The notes under the pieces: generated by a model
Seen by the model: the letters and a program-made list of their open reading frames with translations, nothing else
Database searches by the model: none
What the model was told of the DNA's origin: nothing
Program-made: the position numbers and the translations under genes
Assembly: GCA_900539185.1 (NCBI GenBank)
Contig: UQBG01000014.1
Coordinates: 14,172-78,171 of the forward strand
Origin: an uncultured Clostridium sp.
Lineage (GTDB): Bacteria; Bacillota; Clostridia; Lachnospirales; Lachnospiraceae
Direction of reading: 5' to 3'
DNA length: 64,000 nt
Part shown: positions 8,156 to 17,280 of the stretch, piece after piece
Layout of the letters: each line of letters starts with the position of its first letter
Position numbering within the stretch: the first letter of the stretch is position 1

Positions 8156-8742
8156 GTGAAGCGACAAAGATTATATTAATAGCAGTAAGTGCTGCATTGG
8201 TGAATAACGTGGTGCTGAGTCAGTTCCTGGGTCTGTGTCCGTTCCTGGGAGTATCGAAGAATATGAAGTCGGCAGCCGGTATGGGTGTAGCGGTTATATT
8301 TGTAATCGCGATTTCTTCGGCAGTTGCCAGCCTGATTTATCAGTTTATACTGATACCGTTTCATATTGAGTATTTGCAGACAATTGTATTCATTCTGGTG
8401 ATTGCGGCACTGGTACAGTTTGTGGAAATGTTTATGAAGAAAGCAATGCCGGCTCTGCATAAGACACTGGGTGTTTACCTTCCGCTGATTACAACGAACT
8501 GTGCGGTACTAGGTGTAGCACTGAATAATGTAACCGATAATTACAATTTTCTGGAAAGCGTGGTCAATGGTGTCGGTACGGCAGTCGGATTTACGATTGC
8601 AATCGTAATATTAGCCGGAGTACGGGAGAAGATTGAGGATAATGACATTCCGGCTCCGTTTAAGGGGATGCCGATTGTGTTATTGACGGCCGGACTGATG
8701 TCCATAGCATTTATGGGATTTGCCGGATTGATTCGACTATAG
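8152..8742 (+). CDS. rnfA: Rnf complex, membrane subunit A
   Basis: A 196-residue, six-helix protein, sister of RnfE (NqrE/RnfA family). It contains NNVVLSQFLGLCPFLGVSK near the N-terminus and TTNCAVLGVALNN in the middle. The cysteines in LGLCPF and TNCAV match the residues that hold the membrane iron centre between RnfA and RnfE in the family. It begins within the last codons of rnfE and ends 12 bases before the rnfB start, so translation is coupled. Confidence 0.96.
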   Translation: MSEATKIILIAVSAALVNNVVLSQFLGLCPFLGVSKNMKSAAGMGVAVIFVIAISSAVASLIYQFILIPFHIEYLQTIVFILVIAALVQFVEMFMKKAMPALHKTLGVYLPLITTNCAVLGVALNNVTDNYNFLESVVNGVGTAVGFTIAIVILAGVREKIEDNDIPAPFKGMPIVLLTAGLMSIAFMGFAGLIRL

Positions 8743-8754
8743 GAGGTGGCGGAT

Positions 8755-9552
8755 ATGTCAGAAGTATTTTTAGGAATCCTGATCGCTACACTGGTAGTCG
8801 GTCTGACAGGTATTATTATAGCAGTGCTGCTCGGAATCGCCAGTGAGAAGTTCAAGGTCGAGGTAGACGAGAAGGAAGTGGCAGTGCGGGAAGCACTGCC
8901 GGGAAATAACTGTGGTGGATGTGGTTATCCGGGCTGTGATGGACTGGCGGCAGCAATCGCAAAGGGCGAGGCTCCGGTATCCGGCTGCCCGGTTGGCGGA
9001 GAAGCCGTTGCAAAGGTGATCGCAGATATCATGGGAACCGATGCCGGGAGTGGTGTCCGTATGGCAGCTGTTGTCCGATGTGCAGGCACCTGTGAAAAGG
9101 CGGTCAGTCAATATGACTATGTTGGGCCAAAGAGCTGTACCCTGGCACAGAACAATCCGAATAATGGAGCAAAGGGTTGCGCATATGGATGTACCGGCTA
9201 CGGAGACTGTAAGGCGGCCTGTCCGTTTGGAGCCATCGAGATCATAGATGGAATCGCTGTTGTAGATGCAGAAAAATGCAAGGCGTGCGGGAAGTGTATA
9301 GCAGCCTGTCCAAGACATCTGATAGAGCTGGTTCCGGTAACGGCAGAGCATATAGTTCTGTGCAATTCCAAGGACAAGGGTGTGCAGGTAAAGAAAGTAT
9401 GTCAGGCCGGCTGTATCGGCTGTGGTCTGTGTGCAAGAAACTGTCCGGAAGGCGCCATTGAGGTAAAGGATAATGTCGCGCATATTAATTATGAAGCGTG
9501 TACGAACTGTGGAACCTGTAAAGAAAAATGTCCGGTTAAGATTATTTCTTAA
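8755..9552 (+). CDS. rnfB: Rnf complex, iron-sulfur subunit B
   Basis: A 265-residue protein with an N-terminal membrane helix (about 4-27) and a chain of iron-sulfur motifs. A Fe-S domain has NNCGGCGYPGC followed by a fourth cysteine in SGCPVGG. Then come CTGYGDCKAACP, CKACGKCIAACP, CIGCGLCARNCP and CTNCGTCKEKCP, four ferredoxin-type motifs. RnfB is the entry point for electrons from reduced ferredoxin. The start is ATG at 8755, six bases after AGGAGGTG; a GTG at 8746 is in frame but lies inside that binding site. Last gene of the operon. Confidence 0.95.
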   Translation: MSEVFLGILIATLVVGLTGIIIAVLLGIASEKFKVEVDEKEVAVREALPGNNCGGCGYPGCDGLAAAIAKGEAPVSGCPVGGEAVAKVIADIMGTDAGSGVRMAAVVRCAGTCEKAVSQYDYVGPKSCTLAQNNPNNGAKGCAYGCTGYGDCKAACPFGAIEIIDGIAVVDAEKCKACGKCIAACPRHLIELVPVTAEHIVLCNSKDKGVQVKKVCQAGCIGCGLCARNCPEGAIEVKDNVAHINYEACTNCGTCKEKCPVKIIS

Positions 9553-9603
9553 ACCGGACAATGGATTCTGGATACGATCAACGATAGAATAAGAAGGAAA
9601 GGT

Positions 9604-9636
9604 GGCAGATGCGGATAAAAGCTTCCGTTATCTGTC
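9604..9636. terminator. Candidate terminator between rnfB and the convergent unknown gene
   Basis: Imperfect hairpin: GGCAGATGCGGA pairs with TCCGTTATCTGTC around a short loop, with a two-base bulge, then ATTTTCC on the plus strand. It overlaps the stop codon of the minus-strand gene. It could end rnf transcription; the U-run is short. Confidence 0.4.
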
Positions 9637-10449
9637 ATTTTCCATATTAAAAATCATGCGGATAAAGTTGAAAGCAATCGTACGATTCTCGTCCGTCAGA
9701 CTGCCCGGAATAAACAGATATGGATGCTTTAGTTGAATCGCAGTTTCCTTTACAAATTCGGTACCACTGATATCAATGGCATAATAATCGGCATCTTCTA
9801 CAGGACCATCGCACTCATAGAGCATTCCTTTTTCCTGCAGTTCCTCAAACAGATCTTCCGGAAGGGCATGTTTTAGTTCCATTACATAGCCGTCGACGGC
9901 ATAGTAGTCGATCACATCCGTATCACTGATGACGATGTGGGTGGCATCTGCGGTCAGATCCGATAGCATCTTGGAATAATAGGCCATCTCCGGAGTCGAC
10001 GGAACATAATTCTCATCCTGCTTTGGCTGCAGAACCATATTGGTATCAACCAGAAACAGGGCATCATCCGGAACCTCATAGGAATCCTTGTACATGGTGG
10101 TAACTGCATCCTGAAAGGTTGTGTTTTCTGTATCATTTACCAGAACGATATCCAAGGCTACCGGACGGGTGGCAACATAGATCTGATGCCCGATAAATGC
10201 AAGGATGACACAGCCGGCTATAACAGCCAGAAACTTCCAGGTGTAGTAGGTCAGGATATACTGAACCTTTCTCCAGAAGGTGAGCTCTGCCAGCTTTTCC
10301 TTTTCCTGCTTCCGGTTATAGGCTCTGCGTTCCTTTGCGGTCATTGACTTTCGATCAAGGGCATCATCTGCCATTCCGTCGTTTACGGTTTGATGATTCT
10401 GAAGTGCTTCGGCAAGCTCTCGCTTCTCAGTAGCTAGATTCTTTTTCAT
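9628..10449 (-). CDS. Uncharacterised single-pass membrane protein
   Basis: A 273-residue protein I do not recognise. It has a charged N-terminal part rich in lysine and glutamate (residues 1-75), one membrane helix (about 85-105, FLAVIAGCVILAFIGHQIYVA) and an outside C-terminal domain of about 165 residues. The domain begins PVALDIVLVNDTE and has a possible periplasmic-binding-like look (alternating hydrophobic strands, DTDVIDYYAVDGYV), but I cannot name a family. The start is chosen at 10449 because AAGGAG lies ten bases upstream. It is convergent with rnfB and divergent from the ylmC-like gene. The acidic, lysine-rich cytosolic arm is unusual but not diagnostic. Confidence 0.7.
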   Translation of the reverse strand: MKKNLATEKRELAEALQNHQTVNDGMADDALDRKSMTAKERRAYNRKQEKEKLAELTFWRKVQYILTYYTWKFLAVIAGCVILAFIGHQIYVATRPVALDIVLVNDTENTTFQDAVTTMYKDSYEVPDDALFLVDTNMVLQPKQDENYVPSTPEMAYYSKMLSDLTADATHIVISDTDVIDYYAVDGYVMELKHALPEDLFEELQEKGMLYECDGPVEDADYYAIDISGTEFVKETAIQLKHPYLFIPGSLTDENRTIAFNFIRMIFNMENDR

Positions 10450-10607
10450 AGTAGTAGAACTCCTTGTATTGAACAAATTAGTAAAGTGTGCAGTACAAAC
10501 CCTAACATTTGTATATGCAGGCACAATATATAGTGTATCATAGAACCGATAAGAATAGGGGAACGAAATATGAAAAGTCTGTGTTTTTTTTCTGAAATAA
10601 AAAGTCT

Positions 10608-10636
10608 TTGCGTTCCATTTCTCATTTGTATATAAT
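10608..10636 (+). promoter_or_regulatory. Candidate promoter for the ylmC-like gene and nrdR
   Basis: TTGCGT (10608-10613), 17-base spacer, perfect TATAAT (10631-10636), about 64 bases before the coding start. The -35 box is weak. A poly-T stretch followed by CTGAAA lies just upstream at 10584-10597. Confidence 0.5.
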
Positions 10637-10699
10637 AATGACAGGTACAGAGACGGGTTTCAAGCATAGAATAGTAATAATATAAGATGGAGCAGGTCT

Positions 10700-10960
10700 A
10701 TGCGGTTTTCAGATTTGAAGCAGCGTGAGGTGATTAACTGCAAGGATTGCAAGCGTCTGGGCTTTGTTTCAGATATTGTGTTTGATTCCTGCAATGGTAA
10801 GGTAGAGGCACTGGTGGTGCCGGGCCCCGGAAAGTTGTTTGGATGCTTTTGTCCCTGTACGGAGTATGTGATACGATTTTGTTGTATCGTCAGGATCGGC
10901 CCGGATATTATACTGGTAGATATTGATCCTGAGGATGCGTTGGTGAAGAAGAAGGATTAA
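10700..10960 (+). CDS. YlmC/YmxH family PRC-barrel protein
   Basis: An 86-residue PRC-barrel protein of the YlmC/YmxH family, which is common in spore-forming Firmicutes. The core is MRFSDLKQREVINCKDCKRLG, then VSDIVFDSCNGKVEALVVPG. It has a cysteine-rich middle (FGCFCPCTEY, RFCCIVRIG), which is more than usual. A role in sporulation is suggested for relatives but no mechanism is known. The gene has its own candidate promoter and is followed 16 bases later by nrdR, so the two probably share a transcript. Confidence 0.8.
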   Translation: MRFSDLKQREVINCKDCKRLGFVSDIVFDSCNGKVEALVVPGPGKLFGCFCPCTEYVIRFCCIVRIGPDIILVDIDPEDALVKKKD

Positions 10961-10975
10961 TATGGAGGAATACAG

Positions 10976-11428
10976 ATGAAGTGTCCGTTTTGTGCAGTAG
11001 ATAATACCAGGGTCATCGATTCACGCCCGGCAGATGATAATAATTCTATCCGGAGAAGGCGGGAGTGTGATGCCTGTGGCAGACGATTTACAACCTATGA
11101 GAAGGTAGAGTCGATCCCATTGATCGTAATTAAGAAGGATAAAAACCGGGAACCGTATAACCGATCTAAGATTGCTTCCGGTATCCTAAAGTCCTGCCAT
11201 AAGCGGCCGGTATCGGCAGAGCAGATTGAACAGTGTCTGGATGATATCGAGACAAAGATCTTCAATCTCGAGGAAAAAGAAGTGGAAAGTACCGTGATCG
11301 GTGAGATTGTCATGGATGAAATCAAGAATCTGGATCCGGTTGCCTATGTACGATTTGCATCTGTTTATCGGGAGTTTAAGGATGTTAATACCTTTATGGA
11401 CGAGTTAAAAAAGATTCTTGATAAGTAA
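10976..11428 (+). CDS. nrdR: Transcriptional repressor NrdR
   Basis: A 150-residue protein of full family length. A zinc ribbon with C3, C6, C31 and C34 is followed by the arginine-rich segment [19 protein letters not shown] and an ATP-cone domain (about 48-138). NrdR senses ATP/dATP and represses ribonucleotide reductase genes by binding NrdR boxes. GGAGG lies upstream of the ATG. No reductase gene is in this window. Confidence 0.96.
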   Translation: MKCPFCAVDNTRVIDSRPADDNNSIRRRRECDACGRRFTTYEKVESIPLIVIKKDKNREPYNRSKIASGILKSCHKRPVSAEQIEQCLDDIETKIFNLEEKEVESTVIGEIVMDEIKNLDPVAYVRFASVYREFKDVNTFMDELKKILDK

Positions 11429-11452
11429 AACAACAATAAAGTAAATAAAATA

Positions 11453-11482
11453 TTGACACAATGTGGTTTCACACGTTACACT
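11453..11482 (+). promoter_or_regulatory. Candidate promoter for yifB-dprA-topA
   Basis: Perfect -35 TTGACA (11453-11458), 18-base spacer and TACACT (11477-11482), 38 bases before the yifB start. The -10 match is four of six. Confidence 0.5.
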
Positions 11483-11519
11483 AAGAGCGGAGTCTGTTCC
11501 GGGCGGGGAAAGGAATGAA

Positions 11520-13082
11520 ATGTATAGTAGTGTAATGAGTGGAACCATTTTTGGTATTCAGGGGATGGTCATACAGGTGGAAGCCGATATGTCAGAGGGA
11601 TTACCCGGTGTCCATCTGGTGGGTAGTCTGTCCAGAGAGGTACAGGAGTCCGGAGAACGGATCCGGACAGCACTGCGAAATTCCGGATTCTATCTGCCCC
11701 CGAAGCGGATCGTGATTAGTCTGTCACCGGCAGATGTTCGGAAGACGGGTTCCGGCTTTGATCTTCCCATTGCGATAGCGGCATTGATCTCCATGAACCA
11801 GATTTTACAGGAGCAGGTGGCAGACACGCTCTTTCTGGGAGAACTGGGACTCAATGGAGATGTGCTTCCGGTAGACGGTGTGCTTCCGGTGGCAGATGCC
11901 GCATATGCGGCAGGGTGCAGCAGAATTGTAGTTCCGGTTGCCAATCGGGCGGAGGCAGCACTGATACCGGGACTTGCTGTGGTTGGTATAAGGAGTCTGC
12001 AGGAGGGGATCGCATGGCTGCAGTCCGGGAAAGCATACCCGGAAACAGGAGCTTCTGCAGAAACGGCCAGAGAATCCGGGGCAGAGGTGGCGCAGTCTGT
12101 ATCGGCGGACTGGAACTTTCGAAATCTGAAGGGACAACCGATGGTACGAAGAGCGATGGAGATTGCTGCCTGTGGTATGCATAATCTGATCATGACCGGG
12201 CCGCCGGGAGCGGGAAAGACGATGGCAGCAAAGTGTCTGACCGGGATTCTCCCGGAATTATCCTATGAAGAAAGTATGGAGATTACGAAGATCTATAGTG
12301 TGCGGGGGCTGCTGCCACCGGAAAACGGATTGATTCGCAGACGACCGTTCCGGGCTCCGCATCATACGATTACGACGAGTGCCCTGATCGGTGGCGGACT
12401 GGTGCCAAAGCCGGGAGAAATCAGTCTGGCACATAATGGTGTGCTGTTTTTAGACGAGTTGCCGGAGTTTTCCCGGACAGCCATCGAGGTACTCAGACAG
12501 CCGCTGGAGGATGGACGCGTTATAATAGGAAGGCTGAATAACACCTATCAGTTTCCTGCCCGGTTTATGCTGGTTGCGGCGATGAATCCATGTCCCTGTG
12601 GCTGCTATCCGGATCGCAGCCGATGCCGTTGTACACCCGGGCAGATTCAGAACTATCAGGGGCGGATCAGTCGGGCGATTCTGGATCGCATGGATCTCTG
12701 CCTGAGCATCCGCCCGGTAAGCTATGATGAGATGACAGATCGCGGACAGTGGGAAGCATCCGAGGTGATCCGGGAGCGGGTACAGAGCGTACATGCGTTG
12801 CAGCGGGAACGATACAGGAATAGTAACACCCGGTTCAATTCACAGTTAACACAGGAAGAACTGCGTCAGTACTGCTGTCTGGGTGCGGAAGAAGAGACCT
12901 TTATGAAACAGGTATATGAGCAGCAGAAGCTGAGTGGGCGGGGATACAACCGGCTGTTGAGGCTTGCAAGAACGATTGCAGATATGGAAGGATCGGAACA
13001 GATTCGATTACGACATTTAGAGGAAGCAGTTGTATATCGGATGGTTGATGCGGTGCAGATGGGAGGGAATGGATATGTCTAA
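11520..13082 (+). CDS. comM: YifB/ComM family Mg-chelatase-like AAA+ ATPase
   Basis: A 520-residue protein of the ComM/YifB family. It has an N-terminal Lon-like ChlI domain (about 1-165), an AAA+ domain with Walker A GPPGAGKT (about 227-234) and Walker B LFLDELPEF, an arginine/zinc-like loop CPCGCYPD, and a C-terminal Mg-chelatase domain. In naturally competent species ComM is a hexameric helicase that extends branch migration during DNA uptake; here dprA follows at once with an 8-base overlap, in keeping with a recombination role. Start at 11520 is preceded by AAAGGAATGAA; the frame is open further upstream, but that part overlaps the candidate promoter. Confidence 0.92.
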   Translation: MYSSVMSGTIFGIQGMVIQVEADMSEGLPGVHLVGSLSREVQESGERIRTALRNSGFYLPPKRIVISLSPADVRKTGSGFDLPIAIAALISMNQILQEQVADTLFLGELGLNGDVLPVDGVLPVADAAYAAGCSRIVVPVANRAEAALIPGLAVVGIRSLQEGIAWLQSGKAYPETGASAETARESGAEVAQSVSADWNFRNLKGQPMVRRAMEIAACGMHNLIMTGPPGAGKTMAAKCLTGILPELSYEESMEITKIYSVRGLLPPENGLIRRRPFRAPHHTITTSALIGGGLVPKPGEISLAHNGVLFLDELPEFSRTAIEVLRQPLEDGRVIIGRLNNTYQFPARFMLVAAMNPCPCGCYPDRSRCRCTPGQIQNYQGRISRAILDRMDLCLSIRPVSYDEMTDRGQWEASEVIRERVQSVHALQRERYRNSNTRFNSQLTQEELRQYCCLGAEEETFMKQVYEQQKLSGRGYNRLLRLARTIADMEGSEQIRLRHLEEAVVYRMVDAVQMGGNGYV

Positions 13083-14166
13083 AGAATATGATTACTTCTG
13101 GCTCAGTCATCTCTGGCAGATCCCGACACGAAAGCTCTGGCAGTGTCTGCGATTATGCGAAGACCCGGAGGAACTTCAGACGATCGAAGTTTCTGCACTG
13201 GGCGGATATTTGACAAAACGGGAATGCGGCTATATAGAGTCCCTGCGACAACGACCGGATCTGCCGGAACGATGGAAGCGGTTTCAGACAGCCGGATATC
13301 GGTTTGTGTCAATCGATTGTCCGGAATATCCGGAAAAATTGGCAGAACTGTCGGATCCTCCGCTGGGACTTTATTATCAGGGAGAACTTTCACTTAATCG
13401 ACCTTTGGTTGCTATCGTCGGCTCCAGAACAGCGACGACCTATGGCTGTGAACTGGCCTATCAGATTGCCCGGAAGCTGGCTGTAAATGGAATGGGCATC
13501 ATTAGCGGCCTGGCTGCCGGGATTGATGGAGCCGGACATCGCGGATGTCTGGACGGAAATGGGTATACCATTGGAGTTTTGGGCTCCGGTCTGGAGACGG
13601 TGTATCCGAAAGAGCATTTTCGTCTGTATGAAACGATCAGGCAGCGCGGATGTCTGCTTTCCGAGTATCCGCCGGATCTGACACCCAGACCACCGCTGTT
13701 TCCCAGAAGAAACCGGATCATCAGCGGTCTGTCTGACTTTGTACTGGTGGTAGAGGCCAGAGAAAAGAGCGGATCCCTGATCACAGCCGATCTGGCACTG
13801 GAACAGGGGAGAGATGTCGGGGCAGTTCCGGGGCGTCCGTGCGATCCCGTGAGTACCGGCTGCAACCGGCTGATTCAGCAGGGAGCGACGTGTATCTTAA
13901 GTGCAGAAGATGTATTGGCGGAACTGATGGACAGCACCCGGTTTCGACAGATTACGGGCGGTGAAGCGTCGGTGAATCTGGATTTAGGGCTTGCACCCAA
14001 AGAAAAAATGGTGTATAGTTGTCTGCGTTTAGAACCTAAATTTATCGATGATATATTGTGTCAACTGCCTTTCCCGGTATGGGAGGGTATACAGTTATTA
14101 ACAGAACTAGAAGTAAAGGGAATGATAAAACAGAATCCCCATCATTACTATTATCGGACGGAATGA
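13075..14166 (+). CDS. dprA: DNA-processing protein DprA (Smf)
   Basis: A 363-residue protein that binds single-stranded DNA and loads RecA in transformation. The Rossmann-like core has VAIVGSRTATTYG, GLAAGIDGAGHRGCL, GSGLETVYPKEH and LLSEYPP, in the expected order. The tail (about 295-360) looks like the winged-helix DprA_WH domain. The start at 13075 sits inside the last codons of comM, with GGGAGGGAATGG just upstream. Synteny dprA-topA is the same as in Bacillus. Confidence 0.95.
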   Translation: MSKEYDYFWLSHLWQIPTRKLWQCLRLCEDPEELQTIEVSALGGYLTKRECGYIESLRQRPDLPERWKRFQTAGYRFVSIDCPEYPEKLAELSDPPLGLYYQGELSLNRPLVAIVGSRTATTYGCELAYQIARKLAVNGMGIISGLAAGIDGAGHRGCLDGNGYTIGVLGSGLETVYPKEHFRLYETIRQRGCLLSEYPPDLTPRPPLFPRRNRIISGLSDFVLVVEAREKSGSLITADLALEQGRDVGAVPGRPCDPVSTGCNRLIQQGATCILSAEDVLAELMDSTRFRQITGGEASVNLDLGLAPKEKMVYSCLRLEPKFIDDILCQLPFPVWEGIQLLTELEVKGMIKQNPHHYYYRTE

Positions 14167-14224
14167 TATCGAGTAAGGGAAGCAAACATAGATCGAAGAA
14201 TATGGAAGGGAGTTCGTCAGTTTT

Positions 14225-16279
14225 ATGGCTAAGAATCTGGTAATTGTGGAGTCTCCGGCGAAGGCGAAGACGATTAAGAAGTTTTTGGGTAGTAATTATG
14301 AGGTGATTGCGTCCAATGGACATGTTCGGGATCTTCCGAAGAGTCAGATGGGTATCGATATTGAGCATGATTATGAACCGAAGTATATCACCATACGGGG
14401 GAAGGGTGATATATTGGCGAAACTTCGTAAGGAAGTAAAGAAGGCGGATAAAGTCTATCTGGCAACAGACCCTGACCGTGAAGGTGAAGCAATCTCCTGG
14501 CATTTATCACAGGCATTGAAGCTGGATGCAGATGGATATAAGCGGATTACGTTTAATGAAATCACGAAGAATGCAGTGAAAAATTCGATGAAGCAGGCAC
14601 GCGAGATTGATATGAATCTGGTGGATGCGCAGCAGGCGAGAAGAGTTCTGGATCGTATGGTTGGATATCGGATCAGCCCGATTCTCTGGGCAAAGATAAA
14701 GCGAGGCTTAAGTGCCGGACGTGTTCAGTCTGTTGCATTACGACTGATCTGTGACCGGGAAAACGAGATCAATGCATTTATACCGGAGGAATACTGGAGT
14801 CTGGAAGTTGAACTGAAGGGAAAGGGCATGAGTAAGCCGGTTCATGCAAAATATGCAGGAGATATATCGGGAAAAGCACAGTTGGATAAACTGTTACAGA
14901 AACTTCAGGGAGCAGACTTCCGGGTAAAGGAAGTAAAAGAAGGAAACCGTACCACGAAGGCACCGTTACCGTTTACGACCAGCACGCTGCAGCAGGAGGC
15001 CTCGAAGAAGTTGAACTTCTCGACACAGAAGACAATGCGGCTGGCACAACAGTTATATGAAGGTGTTGATATAAAGGGCAGAGGAACGGTCGGTCTGATT
15101 ACATATTTAAGAACCGATTCGGTTCGGATATCCGAAGAAGCACAGCAGGCAGCCCGGACATTTATAGCCGGTCATTACGGTGAACAGTATGTCGGGGAGG
15201 CAAAGAAGCAGAATGAAAAGGGCAAGCGGATTCAGGACGCTCATGAGGCAATCCGTCCAACCGATCTGGAACTGTCTCCGGTTTATGTTAAGGAAAGCCT
15301 GGGACGGGATCTGTATCGGTTATATCAGTTGATTTATAACCGCTTTTTAGCAAGTCAGATGCAGAATGCGGTATATCATACAACATCAGTTAAGATCGAA
15401 GCAGCCGATGAACTGTTTACAACTTCTGCATCCAAGCTGGCGTTTGATGGATTTTTATCGGTCTATAAGCTGGAGGAAGAAAAGGAATCGGGTGAAAATA
15501 TCAGCGAACTTGAAAAAGGAACGGTGCTGACGCTTAAAAATCAAGAAGAAAAACAGCATTTTACACAACCACCGGCACATTATACAGAGGCACTTCTGGT
15601 AAAGACACTGGAAGAACTGGGAATCGGACGGCCGAGTACCTATGCACCTACGATTACTACGATTATGAATCGTCATTATATTGTAAAAGAGCAGAAGAAT
15701 CTATATGTTACAGAACTGGGTGAGGCAGTGAATCAGATGATGATGAAGGCATTCCCTGTGATTGTTGATGTGGAATTTACTGCCAATATGGAGTCACTTC
15801 TGGACGGTGTCGAAGAAGGAAAGGTTCCGTGGAAAACGATTATCCGGAACTTTTATCCGGATCTGGAGCAGGCTGTTCAGGCGGCAGAAAAGGATCTGGA
15901 GCATGTAAAGATCGAAGATGAGGTTACGGATGTCGTCTGTGAACAGTGTGGTCGTCATATGGTGATCAAATACGGTCCACATGGAAAGTTCTTAGGCTGC
16001 CCGGGCTTCCCGGACTGCAGAAATACAAAGCCATATTACGAAAAGACAGGTGTTGCCTGTCCAAAGTGCGGAAAGGAAATCGTACTGCGGAAGACAAAGA
16101 AGGGCAGAAAGTATTACGGCTGTGAGAATAATCCGGAATGTGACTTTATGAGCTGGCAGAAACCATCCACAATACCTTGTCCGGAATGTGGTGGTCTGAT
16201 GGTCGAAAAAGGAAATCGTCTTGTCTGTATAAGTGAAGCGTGTGGGCATATTCAAAATAAGAAATCTGAGAACGACTGA
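14225..16279 (+). CDS. topA: DNA topoisomerase I
   Basis: A 684-residue type IA topoisomerase that relaxes negative supercoils. The toprim domain holds VIVESPAKAKTIKKFLG at the N-terminus and the metal motif DPDREGEAISWH. The catalytic tyrosine is Y294 in LITYLRTDS. The C-terminus has three zinc-binding topoisomerase repeats, beginning CEQCGRHM, CPKCGKEI and CPECGGLM; the last repeat is short. AAGGGAG lies about 13 bases before the ATG, a slightly long spacing. Confidence 0.97.
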   Translation: MAKNLVIVESPAKAKTIKKFLGSNYEVIASNGHVRDLPKSQMGIDIEHDYEPKYITIRGKGDILAKLRKEVKKADKVYLATDPDREGEAISWHLSQALKLDADGYKRITFNEITKNAVKNSMKQAREIDMNLVDAQQARRVLDRMVGYRISPILWAKIKRGLSAGRVQSVALRLICDRENEINAFIPEEYWSLEVELKGKGMSKPVHAKYAGDISGKAQLDKLLQKLQGADFRVKEVKEGNRTTKAPLPFTTSTLQQEASKKLNFSTQKTMRLAQQLYEGVDIKGRGTVGLITYLRTDSVRISEEAQQAARTFIAGHYGEQYVGEAKKQNEKGKRIQDAHEAIRPTDLELSPVYVKESLGRDLYRLYQLIYNRFLASQMQNAVYHTTSVKIEAADELFTTSASKLAFDGFLSVYKLEEEKESGENISELEKGTVLTLKNQEEKQHFTQPPAHYTEALLVKTLEELGIGRPSTYAPTITTIMNRHYIVKEQKNLYVTELGEAVNQMMMKAFPVIVDVEFTANMESLLDGVEEGKVPWKTIIRNFYPDLEQAVQAAEKDLEHVKIEDEVTDVVCEQCGRHMVIKYGPHGKFLGCPGFPDCRNTKPYYEKTGVACPKCGKEIVLRKTKKGRKYYGCENNPECDFMSWQKPSTIPCPECGGLMVEKGNRLVCISEACGHIQNKKSEND

Positions 16280-16305
16280 TTCCTGTCTGATTATGATTTT
16301 TTCAG

Positions 16306-16334
16306 TTGTTATTTTGTAGACGATGTGTTACAAT
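16306..16334 (+). promoter_or_regulatory. Promoter for codY
   Basis: TTGTTA (16306-16311), exact 17-base spacer, TACAAT (16329-16334), 38 bases before the codY ATG. It lies in the 92-base gap after topA. No CodY-box-like palindrome is visible in the gap. Confidence 0.6.
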
Positions 16335-16371
16335 TTATCCAAATGTAGTTACTTTGGGTAGGGAGGAAGTT

Positions 16372-17145
16372 ATGAGCGTACAATTGTTGGACAAAACGCG
16401 AAAAATCAACAAGCTTTTGCACAATAATAATTCTCATAAGGTTGTATTTAATGATATCTGCGAGGTATTGTCCGAGATTATGGAGTCTGACGTACTGGTG
16501 ATCAGTAAGAAGGGGAAGGTTCTCGGCATCAAGAACCGGGAAGACATCGCAAGCCTTCATGAGCTGATTGTTGACGAGATTGGCGGACATATCGATCCGA
16601 TGTTGAACGAACGGTTACTGGGGATCCTGTCAACAAAAGAAAATGTCAATCTGGCGACCCTTGGTTTTGAGCGGGAAGGAATCGAACAGTACGAGGCATT
16701 GATCACCCCGATCGATATTGCCGGTGAGCGTCTTGGCACGGTATTTATGTATAAACAGGACAAGCAGTACGAGATCGATGATATCATTTTAGGCGAATAC
16801 GGAACTACGGTTGTAGGCCTGGAAATGATGCGCTCCGTAAATGAAGAAAATGCAGAAGAGAATCGGAAGATTGCGATCGTGCGGTCTGCAATCAGTACAT
16901 TATCGTTTTCTGAACTGGAAGCAATTACATATATATTTGATGAATTGGATGGAAATGAAGGAATTCTGGTTGCCAGCAAGATTGCAGACCGGGTAGGAAT
17001 TACAAGATCCGTTATTGTAAATGCACTTCGAAAGTTTGAAAGTGCGGGCGTTATAGAATCCAGATCTTCCGGCATGAAAGGAACCTATATTAAGGTTCTG
17101 AATGATGTGGTATTTGATGAGTTGAAGAAGAACAAGGAACGATAA
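16372..17145 (+). CDS. codY: GTP- and branched-chain amino acid-sensing repressor CodY
   Basis: A 257-residue protein, the standard CodY length. The N-terminal GAF domain begins SVQLLDKTRKINKLLH; the C-terminal winged helix-turn-helix has ASKIADRVGITRSVIVNALR followed by KFESAGVIESRSSGMKGTY. CodY represses nutrient-acquisition and often motility genes when isoleucine/valine and GTP are plentiful. Start at 16372 follows GGGAGGAAGTT. It lies between topA and the flagellar operon, as in Bacillus, but without the trmFO, xerC and hslVU genes found there. Confidence 0.96.
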   Translation: MSVQLLDKTRKINKLLHNNNSHKVVFNDICEVLSEIMESDVLVISKKGKVLGIKNREDIASLHELIVDEIGGHIDPMLNERLLGILSTKENVNLATLGFEREGIEQYEALITPIDIAGERLGTVFMYKQDKQYEIDDIILGEYGTTVVGLEMMRSVNEENAEENRKIAIVRSAISTLSFSELEAITYIFDELDGNEGILVASKIADRVGITRSVIVNALRKFESAGVIESRSSGMKGTYIKVLNDVVFDELKKNKER

Positions 17146-17196
17146 ACCATATCTGAATGAATTGGATAATGAAGGAAATGGATTTCCAAAAACAAC

Positions 17197-17230
17197 AAAA
17201 GGATTTGTGATTTGATTCATGAATCCTTTT
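17197..17230 (+). terminator. Hairpin between codY and flgB
   Basis: AAAAGGATT (17197-17205) and AATCCTTTT (17222-17230) are exact inverted repeats around a 16-base loop. The right arm ends in four T and is followed by AAATC. It could partly terminate codY transcription or act as a regulatory site ahead of the flagellar operon. No clear promoter for flgB was found in the 135-base gap; a TATAAC at 17237-17242 is a weak -10 candidate. Confidence 0.4.
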
Positions 17231-17280
17231 AAATCTTATAACGAAAGATCAAAAAAGAAGTCGAAGAAAGGGGAATTCGT

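Noticed and set aside
8770..9561. Minus-strand open frame of 263 codons opposite rnfB
   Set aside because: It mirrors rnfB codon structure, has no sensible binding site or family, and rnfB is certain.
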